Shown here piece after piece: positions 9,501 through 17,431 of a stretch of 64,000 bases of DNA; position 1 is the stretch's first letter; each line of letters begins with the position of its first letter. This DNA is from Rhizosphaericola mali. GTDB taxonomy: Bacteria; Bacteroidota; Bacteroidia; Chitinophagales; Chitinophagaceae. The notes under the pieces were generated by a model, which did not search any database, had not been told where the DNA came from, and saw only the letters and a program-made list of their open reading frames with translations. The stretch is from contig NZ_CP044016.1 in NCBI RefSeq assembly GCF_004337365.2, positions 2,542,001 to 2,606,000 on the forward strand, in the 5' to 3' direction. The position numbers and the translations under genes were made by a program.

Positions 9501-11549
9501 TTATTGCTTATCTGTAGCAAGCGAACTTTCTTTAGGGGGAAACAAAAATCTTAATGGATGTTTCCTAAAATAATGCCAAAGTATTTTAATAAACTCTGGA
9601 TACTCACGCATCTTAATACCTCGAGAACGCAGTGCAACATAAAATGCCAAGGAAAAGCTAATAGCAAAATTGAAAAATCCAATGCCAAAAATCCCCAAAG
9701 CTAGTTCCCATAAGAAGCGGGGTTGTATATTTTCAAATCCCAACCCGTAACAACCAATTGCCACGTTGGCAGATGCAATTGTTACGTGCCGTACATCGAA
9801 ATTGATTCCGAAAATTTGCGTAACAACACTCGACATTCCCATTAAAAACCCGAAAGCGATATTACCAGCCATCGCACCGGAATGATGTTCAATGTAATTA
9901 CCCAATTTTTCCAATCTCGTTTTTGACATAGTCAAACTCAAAATTGGGTGTTGCACGATTCTTTTGGCTACATGTTCGTATTTCATTTTATTGCCAACAT
10001 ATCCTGCTAACAATCCTGTCAAAAATAAAAAGACCCCAGCATTACAAGCATACAAAAGAGAAAAACTATGCCATGGGTGTTGATCTTGTAGGGTGTCTAA
10101 GGCATGTACTCCTTCCAAAATTTTATGTCCTTTGATTTTATCATACAAAAATGCTAATAAATAGGAACCAGGAATCACGATCATCAAATTACCAATAAAC
10201 GACGCATTTTGGCTACGCATTACTCTTGCAACAGTTACCGCCAATTGGTACAGATTTGGATTGCCAACATTTTTTTTGCTATCTAAAGAACTCGCTACCG
10301 CACTTGCCGTAAACGCCGGTTGCTTGGTTGCCAAGGTGGAATGAGTTTCTTCTATTGCGACGAATCCCACGCTATAATTAATACTATACGCAATTCCCTG
10401 CCAAAACGGAGGAATATTTAATAAATGTAATAGCAATTTGAAAAATGCAATAAAACAAATGATTACGCCACCCCACGCTGCGGTATAGATCATTTTCCAC
10501 CAAGCTTTTGCAGTGGTTGTGATGTACTTCCCTCCTTTTGTACCTTTATGCTCGGCGATTTGATACGCTACATATCCCAATGTCTGGGAAAATAATTCAC
10601 GAATACTAGATTTACGTTTTTCATTTCTAACTAACAATCTAAACAAATCCACAAATTTTCCCGTATCCAAATGTTCATCTTGATTCATTGAATCTACTAA
10701 GATGCGCATTCTATCCAAAAATGATTCCAATCTAAAAGTGGTGAAAGTCAGTGAAACACTCGCTCCATTTTCCGATTGATTTTTTTGGACATCTTGTAAA
10801 CAAGAAATAGAAGCCAACAACATATCTTCCAAATCTTTGAGTAAATCATTGATTTTTTTTACGTTACTAGGTTCTTCTTTTAATACGGTTTCTAATTGGA
10901 CACTAATTAAATTTTGAAGGACAAATGGATTGTTTCGATTTCCTTTTACATTTTCATCTAGATAATTCACCAATTCTTTATCTAACCCCAAATTGGCAAC
11001 ACGGTAAGATAATATTAAAGTAGACTTCAGTAATTGTTTAGTAACGGATGCATTGTTAGACGATCCTTTAAATCCAATTATTTCAAAAAAATTAATCCAA
11101 ATCTGCCTTGGTATATTTTGCACCCATAAATAATCACCTTTATTGTAAAAAATATGATTTAGTACGTATAAAAAATCACCTTTTTCTTGTAAAGGTGGTA
11201 ATAACTTATAAGTCATTCTTTTGGTAAATTCTTGTCCAAAACCTTGACTTTGATATAAGCCACTTTCTGTTAGTGCCGGAACCAAATTTGTATTCAAAAG
11301 TTGAGACAAGAATGCCGAACGTACATTACTCAATAGCAATTGATTGTCAACCAATTGTTTATTCATATCAATCAGCAATTCATCTGAATGGTAGAAATAT
11401 TTTAATCGAATTGGACGTATTCTTTGAAAAAAATCTACCAAAAATTCTAAGCCAGCTTCTTCATCCAAAAAATCCAATTTGTAGTCCTCTAACAAGGTCG
11501 CTTCGATTAAATCCTTTCTCTTTTTATCTTTCTTTTTTAATAATGCCAT
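9501..11549 (-). CDS. PF10136 family membrane protein (annotated elsewhere as 'site-specific recombinase')
   Basis: A 682-residue protein: about 350 residues of soluble, helical N-terminal region followed by several hydrophobic segments (about 355-378, 385-400, 440-460, 490-510, 555-585, 600-650). The segment AYSINYSVGFVAIEETHSTL and then ATKQPAFTA (about 388-414) matches the conserved core I know from PF10136. Databases often call this family Gcr-like site-specific recombinase, yet nothing here resembles a recombinase catalytic site; it looks like a membrane protein of unknown function. It is divergent from a ClC channel gene across a 104-base gap. Start chosen at ATG 11549, close behind a good -7 box. 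Confidence 0.7.
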   Translation of the reverse strand: MALLKKKDKKRKDLIEATLLEDYKLDFLDEEAGLEFLVDFFQRIRPIRLKYFYHSDELLIDMNKQLVDNQLLLSNVRSAFLSQLLNTNLVPALTESGLYQSQGFGQEFTKRMTYKLLPPLQEKGDFLYVLNHIFYNKGDYLWVQNIPRQIWINFFEIIGFKGSSNNASVTKQLLKSTLILSYRVANLGLDKELVNYLDENVKGNRNNPFVLQNLISVQLETVLKEEPSNVKKINDLLKDLEDMLLASISCLQDVQKNQSENGASVSLTFTTFRLESFLDRMRILVDSMNQDEHLDTGKFVDLFRLLVRNEKRKSSIRELFSQTLGYVAYQIAEHKGTKGGKYITTTAKAWWKMIYTAAWGGVIICFIAFFKLLLHLLNIPPFWQGIAYSINYSVGFVAIEETHSTLATKQPAFTASAVASSLDSKKNVGNPNLYQLAVTVARVMRSQNASFIGNLMIVIPGSYLLAFLYDKIKGHKILEGVHALDTLQDQHPWHSFSLLYACNAGVFLFLTGLLAGYVGNKMKYEHVAKRIVQHPILSLTMSKTRLEKLGNYIEHHSGAMAGNIAFGFLMGMSSVVTQIFGINFDVRHVTIASANVAIGCYGLGFENIQPRFLWELALGIFGIGFFNFAISFSLAFYVALRSRGIKMREYPEFIKILWHYFRKHPLRFLFPPKESSLATDKQ

Positions 11550-11590
11550 ACAATGAATTAATTTTGCCTAATATTAGATCTACACCTTAA

Positions 11591-11598
11591 CAAAAATA
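11591..11598 (-). promoter_or_regulatory. -7 box for the PF10136 gene
   Basis: On the minus strand TATTTTTG fits TAnnTTTG exactly. A T-rich -33 region lies 19 bases upstream. Transcription would start near 11585, about 36 bases before the ATG at 11549. Confidence 0.4.
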
Positions 11599-11653
11599 TT
11601 GTTTTTTTCTCCAAGGTAAAAAATAGATCTACATAGAAATCCAGACCAATATT

Positions 11654-13453
11654 ATGTTTTACAAGGTTTTCCAAAAAGTAATGAACAAATGCAGATACAT
11701 CATTCTGCTTTTGAAAAAGAAGCTATCCGCTCCTCAGTTTTTATTATTATCGTGTGTAATTGTAGGATTGGTGGTTGCTTGTGCCACTGTTGCGTTGAAA
11801 ATATTTGTATATCATTTAGAGGAGTTTTTCTTTGTAGATGTAAAAGTAAGTCAAAGATTTTGGTATCCGCCTTTAGTTTGTTTAGTTGGTATCGGATTGA
11901 CTAATATATTGATTATCAAAATATTTAAAAAGAATTTCCTGAAGGGTAATGACACCATTGTTTATGCTATAGCCAAACAAAATGCCAATCTACCTTTTAG
12001 TGAAATGTATTCCCCATTAATAACGAGTGGCATTACTGTCAGTATGGGTGGTTCTGCAGGATTGGAATCTCCCATTGTTGCCGCAGGTGCCGCTATTGGT
12101 TCTAATATTGGTAGAGTGGCTTATTTATCCAAAAAAGACAAAACATTATTGATTGCATGTGGTATTGCTGCTGGTATATCTACCGCATTCAGTGCTCCAG
12201 TGGCAGGAGTTTTATTTGCAGTGGAAGTTTTAGCGATCGATATTTCGATAGCCTCTTTTATTCCACTTTTAATTGCAGGAGCATTGGGCTCCATCATGTC
12301 ACAAGTCTTACTCGGTGAAAATATCTTGTTATCTTTTATTTCCATGCGTCCATTTGATTATAGCAATTTGCATTTCTATATTTTATTAGGGGTAATCTGT
12401 GGTATGGTCTCTTTGTATTACGCAAGAGTATTTGAATGGATGGAACACCAATTTGCCAAAGTTAAATCGCCGTATTTGAAATGGTTAACTGGCTCGATTT
12501 TATTAGGAATTTTAATTATTTTCTTTCCTCCATTATTCGGAGAAGGGTATCAATTCATCAAAGGATTGGCCAACACACATACATTGGCCGAGTCTACTAG
12601 GCCCTTTTATTTAACCTATACTGATAACAAATGGATCTTATTTGCCACCATTGTTGTGATAGGTTTATTAAAAGTATTTGCAACGGGGTTGACTTTATTA
12701 GGTGGCGGTAATGGAGGTAGCTTCGCACCATCTTTGTTTATTGGCGGATTAATGGGATATATTTTGGGACAATTTTGTATTCTGACTGGCCAAGTGGATG
12801 TACCCATGGCCAATTTCATTGTAGCTGGGATGGCTGGGATGCTAAGTGGGATGTTTTTCGCACCACTTACCGCCATTTTCTTGAGTGCTGAATTGACCAA
12901 TGGCTATTCTTTATTTATTCCTTTAATGTTGGTTGCCGCGATTAGCTTCTGTGTGGTTCGTTATTTCGAACCATTATCTATGGAAATGAAAAAATTGAAA
13001 ATCAGAACCTCTTTAAATCCTTTGGATAAAGATCATTTCCTTTTGAGTAAATTAGAATTGGTGAGTTTTATCAATGGTAATTTTCCACATTTTTTCGAAA
13101 CAGATATTATTCAAGACATTTTACCTAAAATAGAAGAAAGCGATCAATACATTTTTGCAGTAGTGGATAAGGACATGAAATATAAAGGTGTTCTATTTTT
13201 CAATACAATCAAACATGCTTTATTCGAATCTGCACCCGAAAATAAGCAAATTACAGTCGAACATCTTATGACAAAAATCCAACCGTTGCATTACAAACAC
13301 TTATTAAGCGATGCATTAGAAAGATTTGAAGATGGTAAAAGTCACACTATGTATTTACCGATTATAGATACAGATAATGTTTGGTTGGGATTTGTAAGTA
13401 AAATGGATATTTTATCACAATACAGAAAAGAAGTCATTGGTAATTCCTACTAA
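11654..13453 (+). CDS. ClC family chloride channel/transporter with C-terminal CBS pair
   Basis: A 599-residue protein with the ClC fold. GGSAGLESP (132-140) is the helix-F motif, with Glu138 at the gating-glutamate position; FSAPVAGVLFAVEVL (179-193) is the following conserved helix; GGGNGGSFAPSLFIGG is the second anion-binding (GxFxP) motif. From about residue 455 a pair of CBS-like units ends the chain, probably a nucleotide-sensing regulatory part. Position 192, next to Glu191, is Val where the H+/Cl- antiporter ClC-ec1 has its proton glutamate, which hints at a channel-like or uncoupled protein. A canonical GSGIP helix-D motif is not evident. Located in the inner membrane. Confidence 0.85.
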   Translation: MFYKVFQKVMNKCRYIILLLKKKLSAPQFLLLSCVIVGLVVACATVALKIFVYHLEEFFFVDVKVSQRFWYPPLVCLVGIGLTNILIIKIFKKNFLKGNDTIVYAIAKQNANLPFSEMYSPLITSGITVSMGGSAGLESPIVAAGAAIGSNIGRVAYLSKKDKTLLIACGIAAGISTAFSAPVAGVLFAVEVLAIDISIASFIPLLIAGALGSIMSQVLLGENILLSFISMRPFDYSNLHFYILLGVICGMVSLYYARVFEWMEHQFAKVKSPYLKWLTGSILLGILIIFFPPLFGEGYQFIKGLANTHTLAESTRPFYLTYTDNKWILFATIVVIGLLKVFATGLTLLGGGNGGSFAPSLFIGGLMGYILGQFCILTGQVDVPMANFIVAGMAGMLSGMFFAPLTAIFLSAELTNGYSLFIPLMLVAAISFCVVRYFEPLSMEMKKLKIRTSLNPLDKDHFLLSKLELVSFINGNFPHFFETDIIQDILPKIEESDQYIFAVVDKDMKYKGVLFFNTIKHALFESAPENKQITVEHLMTKIQPLHYKHLLSDALERFEDGKSHTMYLPIIDTDNVWLGFVSKMDILSQYRKEVIGNSY

Positions 13454-13461
13454 TGACTTCT
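13429..13461 (-). terminator. Inverted repeat, possible terminator between convergent genes
   Basis: Ten-base arms (13429-13438 and 13452-13461) separated by 13 bases overlap the stop codon of the ClC gene. On the minus strand the hairpin is followed by TTTCTGT, so it could end the transcript of the small membrane protein gene at 13497. The T tract is short, hence the modest confidence. Confidence 0.3.
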
Positions 13462-13496
13462 CCGAAAACTGGTAATTATTAAAACTTAAACGAGAA

Positions 13497-14000
13497 TTAT
13501 AACGTAAAATATTCACGATAGGCACGTAATAAACGCCAAGTCAATATGATGTGCGTAATATATATTGCAGAAATTATCAGAATAAATTTAAAAAATCCCA
13601 TCAAAAATTGAATGAATTGCGAGTACGTTAAGTTCAAATTAGAACTCTGCATGGCTTCCATTTGGTTATAGGTGGCTCTGAATTGTGTTTCAACAGAACT
13701 TTGATTGGTCAAAATAAAAATGATAGAAATGAATAACATTACTTGTTGGAAAAATGTAACGTAAGAATTTATCTTAATCCAATCTTTCAAATTGCTCTTC
13801 ACAGGATTATTGCCAATAACGGCTCTAGAATTGAACCTAAAACTAAAAAAACTATACAAAAACAAACAGATCATAAACGCAAGCCCTAATAATATCTGTG
13901 GATTTGCAAAAGCCATTGGCATCGCCATGAAAATACACACCAACACAAAATAGGAAATCGGCATGATGATAAAGGACAATATTTTATAAAGTGTCAACAC
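13497..14000 (-). CDS. Hypothetical membrane protein, four predicted helices
   Basis: I do not recognise this 167-residue protein. It has four hydrophobic stretches (about 5-28, 33-53, 78-98 and 132-157) and a short charged loop with RFNSRAVIGNNPVK between the second and third. The C-terminus WRLLRAYREYFTL is basic and cytoplasmic by the positive-inside rule. The start is uncertain: GTG at 14000 gives the length listed, and ATG at 13964 would remove twelve residues, half of the first helix. It lies between a convergent ClC gene and mqnA, 19 bases after the latter, so it is probably cotranscribed with mqnA. Confidence 0.55.
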   Translation of the reverse strand: MLTLYKILSFIIMPISYFVLVCIFMAMPMAFANPQILLGLAFMICLFLYSFFSFRFNSRAVIGNNPVKSNLKDWIKINSYVTFFQQVMLFISIIFILTNQSSVETQFRATYNQMEAMQSSNLNLTYSQFIQFLMGFFKFILIISAIYITHIILTWRLLRAYREYFTL

Positions 14001-14019
14001 GTTTTTCTAGTTTTAATAT

Positions 14020-14772
14020 TTATATAAAATCAATTTCTTTGGAATAATCTAAAAACATTTGCAAAGCATCTTTCATATCCTGCGTAAGGTCGTAATTAAT
14101 ATTATGTGTAAAATAATATTTTAGATCATAGGCGGGAAAAGGCTTTTCAGTCACGATCTGATCCAAATATTTTTCCCAATGACTATTTGCCTCATTGAAT
14201 ATCTGAACAAATTCTTCGGGTAAAGGTTTATTGGCAATCCACGCTGCAAACAAAAATGGCTTTCCCGTCAACTTGCGCCATTCTCTTGCGAGGTCGTAAA
14301 TATATTTGAAATTATTTAATTGGACTAATGCTCGGTCGCCAATAATAACGCCAGCGGTTGTCCCTTTTATCTGATCTACAAATTCGCCCGTTGTCAGTAT
14401 AAATTCGACATCTTTTTTCCACAAAAATTTCATCAAAATTTTACACAGGTTAATCGACGTACGACTTTGATAATCTAAAAGTACCGTTGTAATTTCATCC
14501 AAAGGCACTTCACTAAATAAACAAACAGATGCTACATCGCCTTCAGCGGCGATAACGTAATTGGAAATTATATGCGGATCTTTTAATTTGGGAATGGCTG
14601 CCACCGAAACCAAGCCAACATCTACCTCATCATCTTCTAACATTTTTACCAATTTGGAAGGATAATCTTCCACTAAAATCATCTTGTCTTGCAGTGGACT
14701 ATAATCTTGCACGCCATAAATTAATGGTCTCGCATTCAAATAGCTCACAGAAGCTACTCTAATCTTCTTCAA
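14020..14772 (-). CDS. mqnA: Chorismate dehydratase MqnA (menaquinone biosynthesis, futalosine pathway)
   Basis: A 250-residue protein beginning KKIRVASVSYLNARPL, the signature of MqnA. Other family marks are VDVGLVSVAAIP (about 56-67), where the substrate-binding-protein-like fold places its ligand pocket, and a GDRAL stretch near 145. It dehydrates chorismate to 3-[(1-carboxyvinyl)oxy]benzoate, the first step of the futalosine route to menaquinone. Start: TTG at 14772; no ATG is available in frame upstream and the next candidates would cut into the conserved first strand. A -7 box at 14799-14792 sits 20 bases upstream. The related MqnD is less likely because the VSYLNARPL motif is MqnA-specific. 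Confidence 0.85.
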   Translation of the reverse strand: MKKIRVASVSYLNARPLIYGVQDYSPLQDKMILVEDYPSKLVKMLEDDEVDVGLVSVAAIPKLKDPHIISNYVIAAEGDVASVCLFSEVPLDEITTVLLDYQSRTSINLCKILMKFLWKKDVEFILTTGEFVDQIKGTTAGVIIGDRALVQLNNFKYIYDLAREWRKLTGKPFLFAAWIANKPLPEEFVQIFNEANSHWEKYLDQIVTEKPFPAYDLKYYFTHNINYDLTQDMKDALQMFLDYSKEIDFI

Positions 14773-14779
14773 TATAACT

Positions 14780-14787
14780 TAACTTTG
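14780..14787 (+). promoter_or_regulatory. -7 box for purB
   Basis: TAACTTTG fits TAnnTTTG; transcription would start near 14794, leaving a 54-base leader. That leader contains a small inverted repeat, TGTTGC (14812-14817) and GCAACA (14823-14828), a possible operator. Confidence 0.4.
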
Positions 14788-14791
14788 CACG

Positions 14792-14799
14792 CAAATATA
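14792..14799 (-). promoter_or_regulatory. -7 box for mqnA
   Basis: On the minus strand TATATTTG fits TAnnTTTG exactly and would start transcription about 13 bases before the TTG start of mqnA. It lies only four bases from the purB -7 box on the other strand, so the two divergent promoters overlap almost fully. Confidence 0.4.
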
Positions 14800-14847
14800 T
14801 AAAAAAGCTATTGTTGCAGTTGGCAACATTTTCTTAAAAACAAAATA

Positions 14848-16194
14848 ATGGAGCTTAACAATTTAACAGCTATATCCCCGATTGATGGTAGATATAGAAA
14901 ACAATCTCAGTTTCTAGGCGATTATTTTTCTGAATTTGCATTGATTAAATATCGTGTATTTGTAGAAGTACAATATTTTATCTTTTTATCTGAAGAAAAA
15001 ATATTCAAATTACCCGCAAAAATCAAAGCTGCTTTGGAAATCATGGCAAATGATTTCTCCATTGAAGATGCGAAAAGAATCAAAGAGATTGAAGCTACGA
15101 CCAATCATGATGTCAAAGCTGTTGAATATTTTATCAAAGAAAAATTAGACGAAGCTGGCGGAAAAGACATCAAAGAATGGGTGCATTTCGGTCTAACGTC
15201 ACAAGATATCAATAACACATCCATTCCATTGAGTTGGAAAGATTATATTTCTAATGAGTATTTACCTTCGATTATTAATTTGCAAAATCACATTCGTGCA
15301 TTTGCAAAAGAATGGAGGGATATTCCGATGTTGGCGCGCACACACGGACAACCCGCTTCTCCAACACGTTTGGGTAAGGAATTGATGGTCTTCGTTGAGC
15401 GTTTAGATAATCAAATTGCTTTATTTTCTCAAGTTCCATTCACCGCAAAATTTGGTGGGGCTACGGGTAATTTCAATGCGCACAATGTCGCTTTTCCTAA
15501 AAAAGATTGGATCAAATTGGGCAATCAATTTGTGGAAGAAAAATTAGAATTGCAAAGACAACAATTCACTACGCAAATTGAGCATTATGATAATCTAGCG
15601 GCGCATTTTGACGCGATCCGTCGTATCAATACGATATTGTTGGATTTCTGTAAAGACATTTGGACTTATATCAGTTTGGATTATTTCAAACAAAAAATTA
15701 AAGCGGGTGAGGTTGGTTCGTCTGCAATGCCACACAAAGTCAATCCCATTGATTACGAAAATGCAGAAGGTAATTTGGGTATTGCGAATGCATTATTGAC
15801 ACATCTATCCGAAAAATTGCCGATTAGTAGAATGCAAAGAGATTTGACAGACTCTACTGTATTAAGAAATTTGGGTGTTCCGATGGCGCATGTAACCATT
15901 GCCATTAATTCTATTGAAAAAGGTTTGGGTAAAATCGTTTTACACGAAGAAACGTTCCTTGCAGATTTGGAAAAAAATTGGGCGGTAGTTGCAGAAGCAA
16001 TTCAGACAATTTTGCGTAGAGAAAATTATCCAAATCCTTACGAAGCATTGAAAGCGTTAACACGTGGTAAAGCGCATATTACAGAAAAAGACATGCACAA
16101 ATTTGTCAAAGATCTTGACGTAAGCGAATCTGTAAAAAAAGAATTAATGAAGATCACTCCACAAAATTATGTGGGAATCAATCCAGAATATTAA
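14848..16194 (+). CDS. purB: Adenylosuccinate lyase
   Basis: A 448-residue member of the fumarase/aspartase superfamily. It opens with LTAISPIDGRYR, typical of the E. coli-type PurB subgroup, has TSQDINNT (about 117-124), ARTHGQPASPT with the catalytic His, and the signature loop GSSAMPHKVNPIDYENAEGN (about 290-309) with the catalytic Ser. It cleaves fumarate from SAICAR and from adenylosuccinate in purine synthesis. Transcribed alone: its promoter faces mqnA and a strong terminator follows the stop codon at once. Confidence 0.95.
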   Translation: MELNNLTAISPIDGRYRKQSQFLGDYFSEFALIKYRVFVEVQYFIFLSEEKIFKLPAKIKAALEIMANDFSIEDAKRIKEIEATTNHDVKAVEYFIKEKLDEAGGKDIKEWVHFGLTSQDINNTSIPLSWKDYISNEYLPSIINLQNHIRAFAKEWRDIPMLARTHGQPASPTRLGKELMVFVERLDNQIALFSQVPFTAKFGGATGNFNAHNVAFPKKDWIKLGNQFVEEKLELQRQQFTTQIEHYDNLAAHFDAIRRINTILLDFCKDIWTYISLDYFKQKIKAGEVGSSAMPHKVNPIDYENAEGNLGIANALLTHLSEKLPISRMQRDLTDSTVLRNLGVPMAHVTIAINSIEKGLGKIVLHEETFLADLEKNWAVVAEAIQTILRRENYPNPYEALKALTRGKAHITEKDMHKFVKDLDVSESVKKELMKITPQNYVGINPEY

Positions 16195-16200
16195 TTAAAA

Positions 16201-16234
16201 AAACAGCGTTGAAAAATTTCAACGCTGTTTTTTT
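16201..16234 (+). terminator. Strong terminator after purB
   Basis: AAACAGCGTTGAAA (16201-16214) pairs perfectly with TTTCAACGCTGTTT (16217-16230), and the T run continues to 16234. It begins six bases after the purB stop. Confidence 0.9.
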
Positions 16235-16249
16235 ATGCTTTTTCCATGT

Positions 16250-16257
16250 TATATTTG
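16250..16257 (+). promoter_or_regulatory. -7 box for the small membrane protein gene
   Basis: TATATTTG fits TAnnTTTG; it stands 32 bases before the ATG at 16290 and after the purB terminator, which argues for a separate transcript and for ATG 16290 as start. Confidence 0.45.
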
Positions 16258-16289
16258 GAAATAAAATTAACAAAACTATAGATCAACAC

Positions 16290-16769
16290 ATGGAAAATCC
16301 TTTTTTAAACCCCGAAGAACAATTGCCAAATCCTGGCTTAAATTTATCTTTTATTGCCAAAGAATATGTAAAAAAGACCATAAAATGGACCAAATTTTTA
16401 GCAATTCTTTCCTTTATTTTAATTGGACTCATGTTTATCTCCTATGCAGCCGTTTTATTAAAATCAATGGGAGCTATCGGTATTATCGCATTAATATTTG
16501 CAGCCGCACTACTAAGTCTTAATGTCATTCCAACGATCTATCTTTTTCAGTTTTCCAAATATTCCAAATTGGCACTAGAAAATGACAATAATGAATATTG
16601 GGAAATTGCACTTAAATATCAATCCAAACTGTATCAGTTTATTGGTATTTTAATCATCGTCGTTGTTGCATTTTATCTTATCATGTTCTTGTGCTTTGGT
16701 TCCTTTATAATGACTCAATTTAGATCGCAAATGCAGTCCATTAATGTACAAGATACGAACGCATTTTAA
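16290..16769 (+). CDS. Small membrane protein, DUF5362-like
   Basis: A 159-residue protein with three hydrophobic stretches (about 35-56, 61-88 and 116-140) and a short acidic loop LALENDNNEYWEIALKYQSK between the last two. The layout (IKWTKFLAILSFILIG, then YLFQFSKYSKLAL, then YQFIGILIIVV) resembles the DUF5362 family of Bacteroidota, function unknown. An in-frame TTG at 16209 would add 27 residues, but it lies inside the purB terminator; ATG 16290 has a -7 box in front. It is monocistronic, closed by its own terminator. Confidence 0.65.
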   Translation: MENPFLNPEEQLPNPGLNLSFIAKEYVKKTIKWTKFLAILSFILIGLMFISYAAVLLKSMGAIGIIALIFAAALLSLNVIPTIYLFQFSKYSKLALENDNNEYWEIALKYQSKLYQFIGILIIVVVAFYLIMFLCFGSFIMTQFRSQMQSINVQDTNAF

Positions 16770-16771
16770 AG

Positions 16772-16808
16772 TAAAAAACGAGCATCATAATGATGCTCGT
16801 TTTTTTTT
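16772..16808. terminator. Bidirectional terminator between convergent genes
   Basis: ACGAGCATCA (16778-16787) pairs with TGATGCTCGT (16791-16800) over a 3-base loop, with six A before and nine T after. It ends the plus-strand gene and, read on the minus strand, overlaps the stop codon of the FAH-family gene. Confidence 0.85.
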
Positions 16809-17421
16809 ACGCTTCAATTGTAAATTCGAATAGTTTTTCCGTTCCTATTCTCCCAATAAAATGATCACCAATTTTGGAAGCTCCGACTCCCGCTGGCGTT
16901 CCGGTAAATATTAAATCACCTGGTTCAATAGTAAAATATTGCGTAATCGCCGCAATCAATTCACGCATGGGAAAAATCATCAAATCCGTATCTCCGTTTT
17001 GCATAATAGCTTCGTTTTTTTCCAAAGTATACAACAAATGTTGACTTTTCATTGCTGATGTAAATGGAATAAAATCGCCGATGATTGCAGAATGATCAAA
17101 AGCTTTTGCTTTTTCCCAAGGCAAACTTTTAGCTTTCAACTTCGTTTGAATATCTCTTGCGGTGAAGTCAATTCCCAAAGAAATTTCATCTACATAATCA
17201 AACGCATTTTCTGCAGTAAGATTTGTGCCTGTCTTAGAAACTTTCAATACCAATTCACATTCATAATGCAAATCTTGGGTAAATTTTGGATAATGAAATT
17301 TGTCTTTGTAATACAAATAGGCAGATTCCGGTTTCATAAACAAAACGGGTTCATCAGGCACTTCATTTTTTAATTCCAACGCGTGCGCCACATAGTTACG
17401 TCCCACACAAATTATTTTCAT
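16807..17421 (-). CDS. Fumarylacetoacetate hydrolase (FAH) family protein
   Basis: A 204-residue single-domain member of the FAH family. It begins KIICVGRNYVAHALEL and has FMKPESA, the metal-binding Glu residues in HYECELVLKV (about 68-77), GIDFTARD with the metal Asp near 100, and the closing signature GDLIFTGTPAGVG (about 172-184). Relatives act as acylpyruvate hydrolases, oxaloacetate decarboxylases or hydratases in aromatic breakdown; the exact substrate is not readable. It is probably cotranscribed with the helical-repeat gene upstream, 10 bases away. Confidence 0.82.
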   Translation of the reverse strand: MKIICVGRNYVAHALELKNEVPDEPVLFMKPESAYLYYKDKFHYPKFTQDLHYECELVLKVSKTGTNLTAENAFDYVDEISLGIDFTARDIQTKLKAKSLPWEKAKAFDHSAIIGDFIPFTSAMKSQHLLYTLEKNEAIMQNGDTDLMIFPMRELIAAITQYFTIEPGDLIFTGTPAGVGASKIGDHFIGRIGTEKLFEFTIEA

Positions 17422-17431
17422 ATTCTACGAT

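Noticed and set aside
9944-10135. Open frames on the strand opposite to large genes (many of 60-125 codons throughout the window)
   Set aside because: They lack family motifs, start signals and neighbours on their strand, and lie wholly within well-supported genes; they are shadows of codon use.
9501-11549. Recombinase or mobile element gene
   Set aside because: The name of the family suggests it, but the protein is membrane-bound in appearance, there are no flanking inverted repeats or target duplications, and no integrase motifs.
16209-16289. Upstream TTG start adding 27 residues to the small membrane protein
   Set aside because: It lies inside the purB terminator and before the -7 box at 16250; ATG 16290 fits better.
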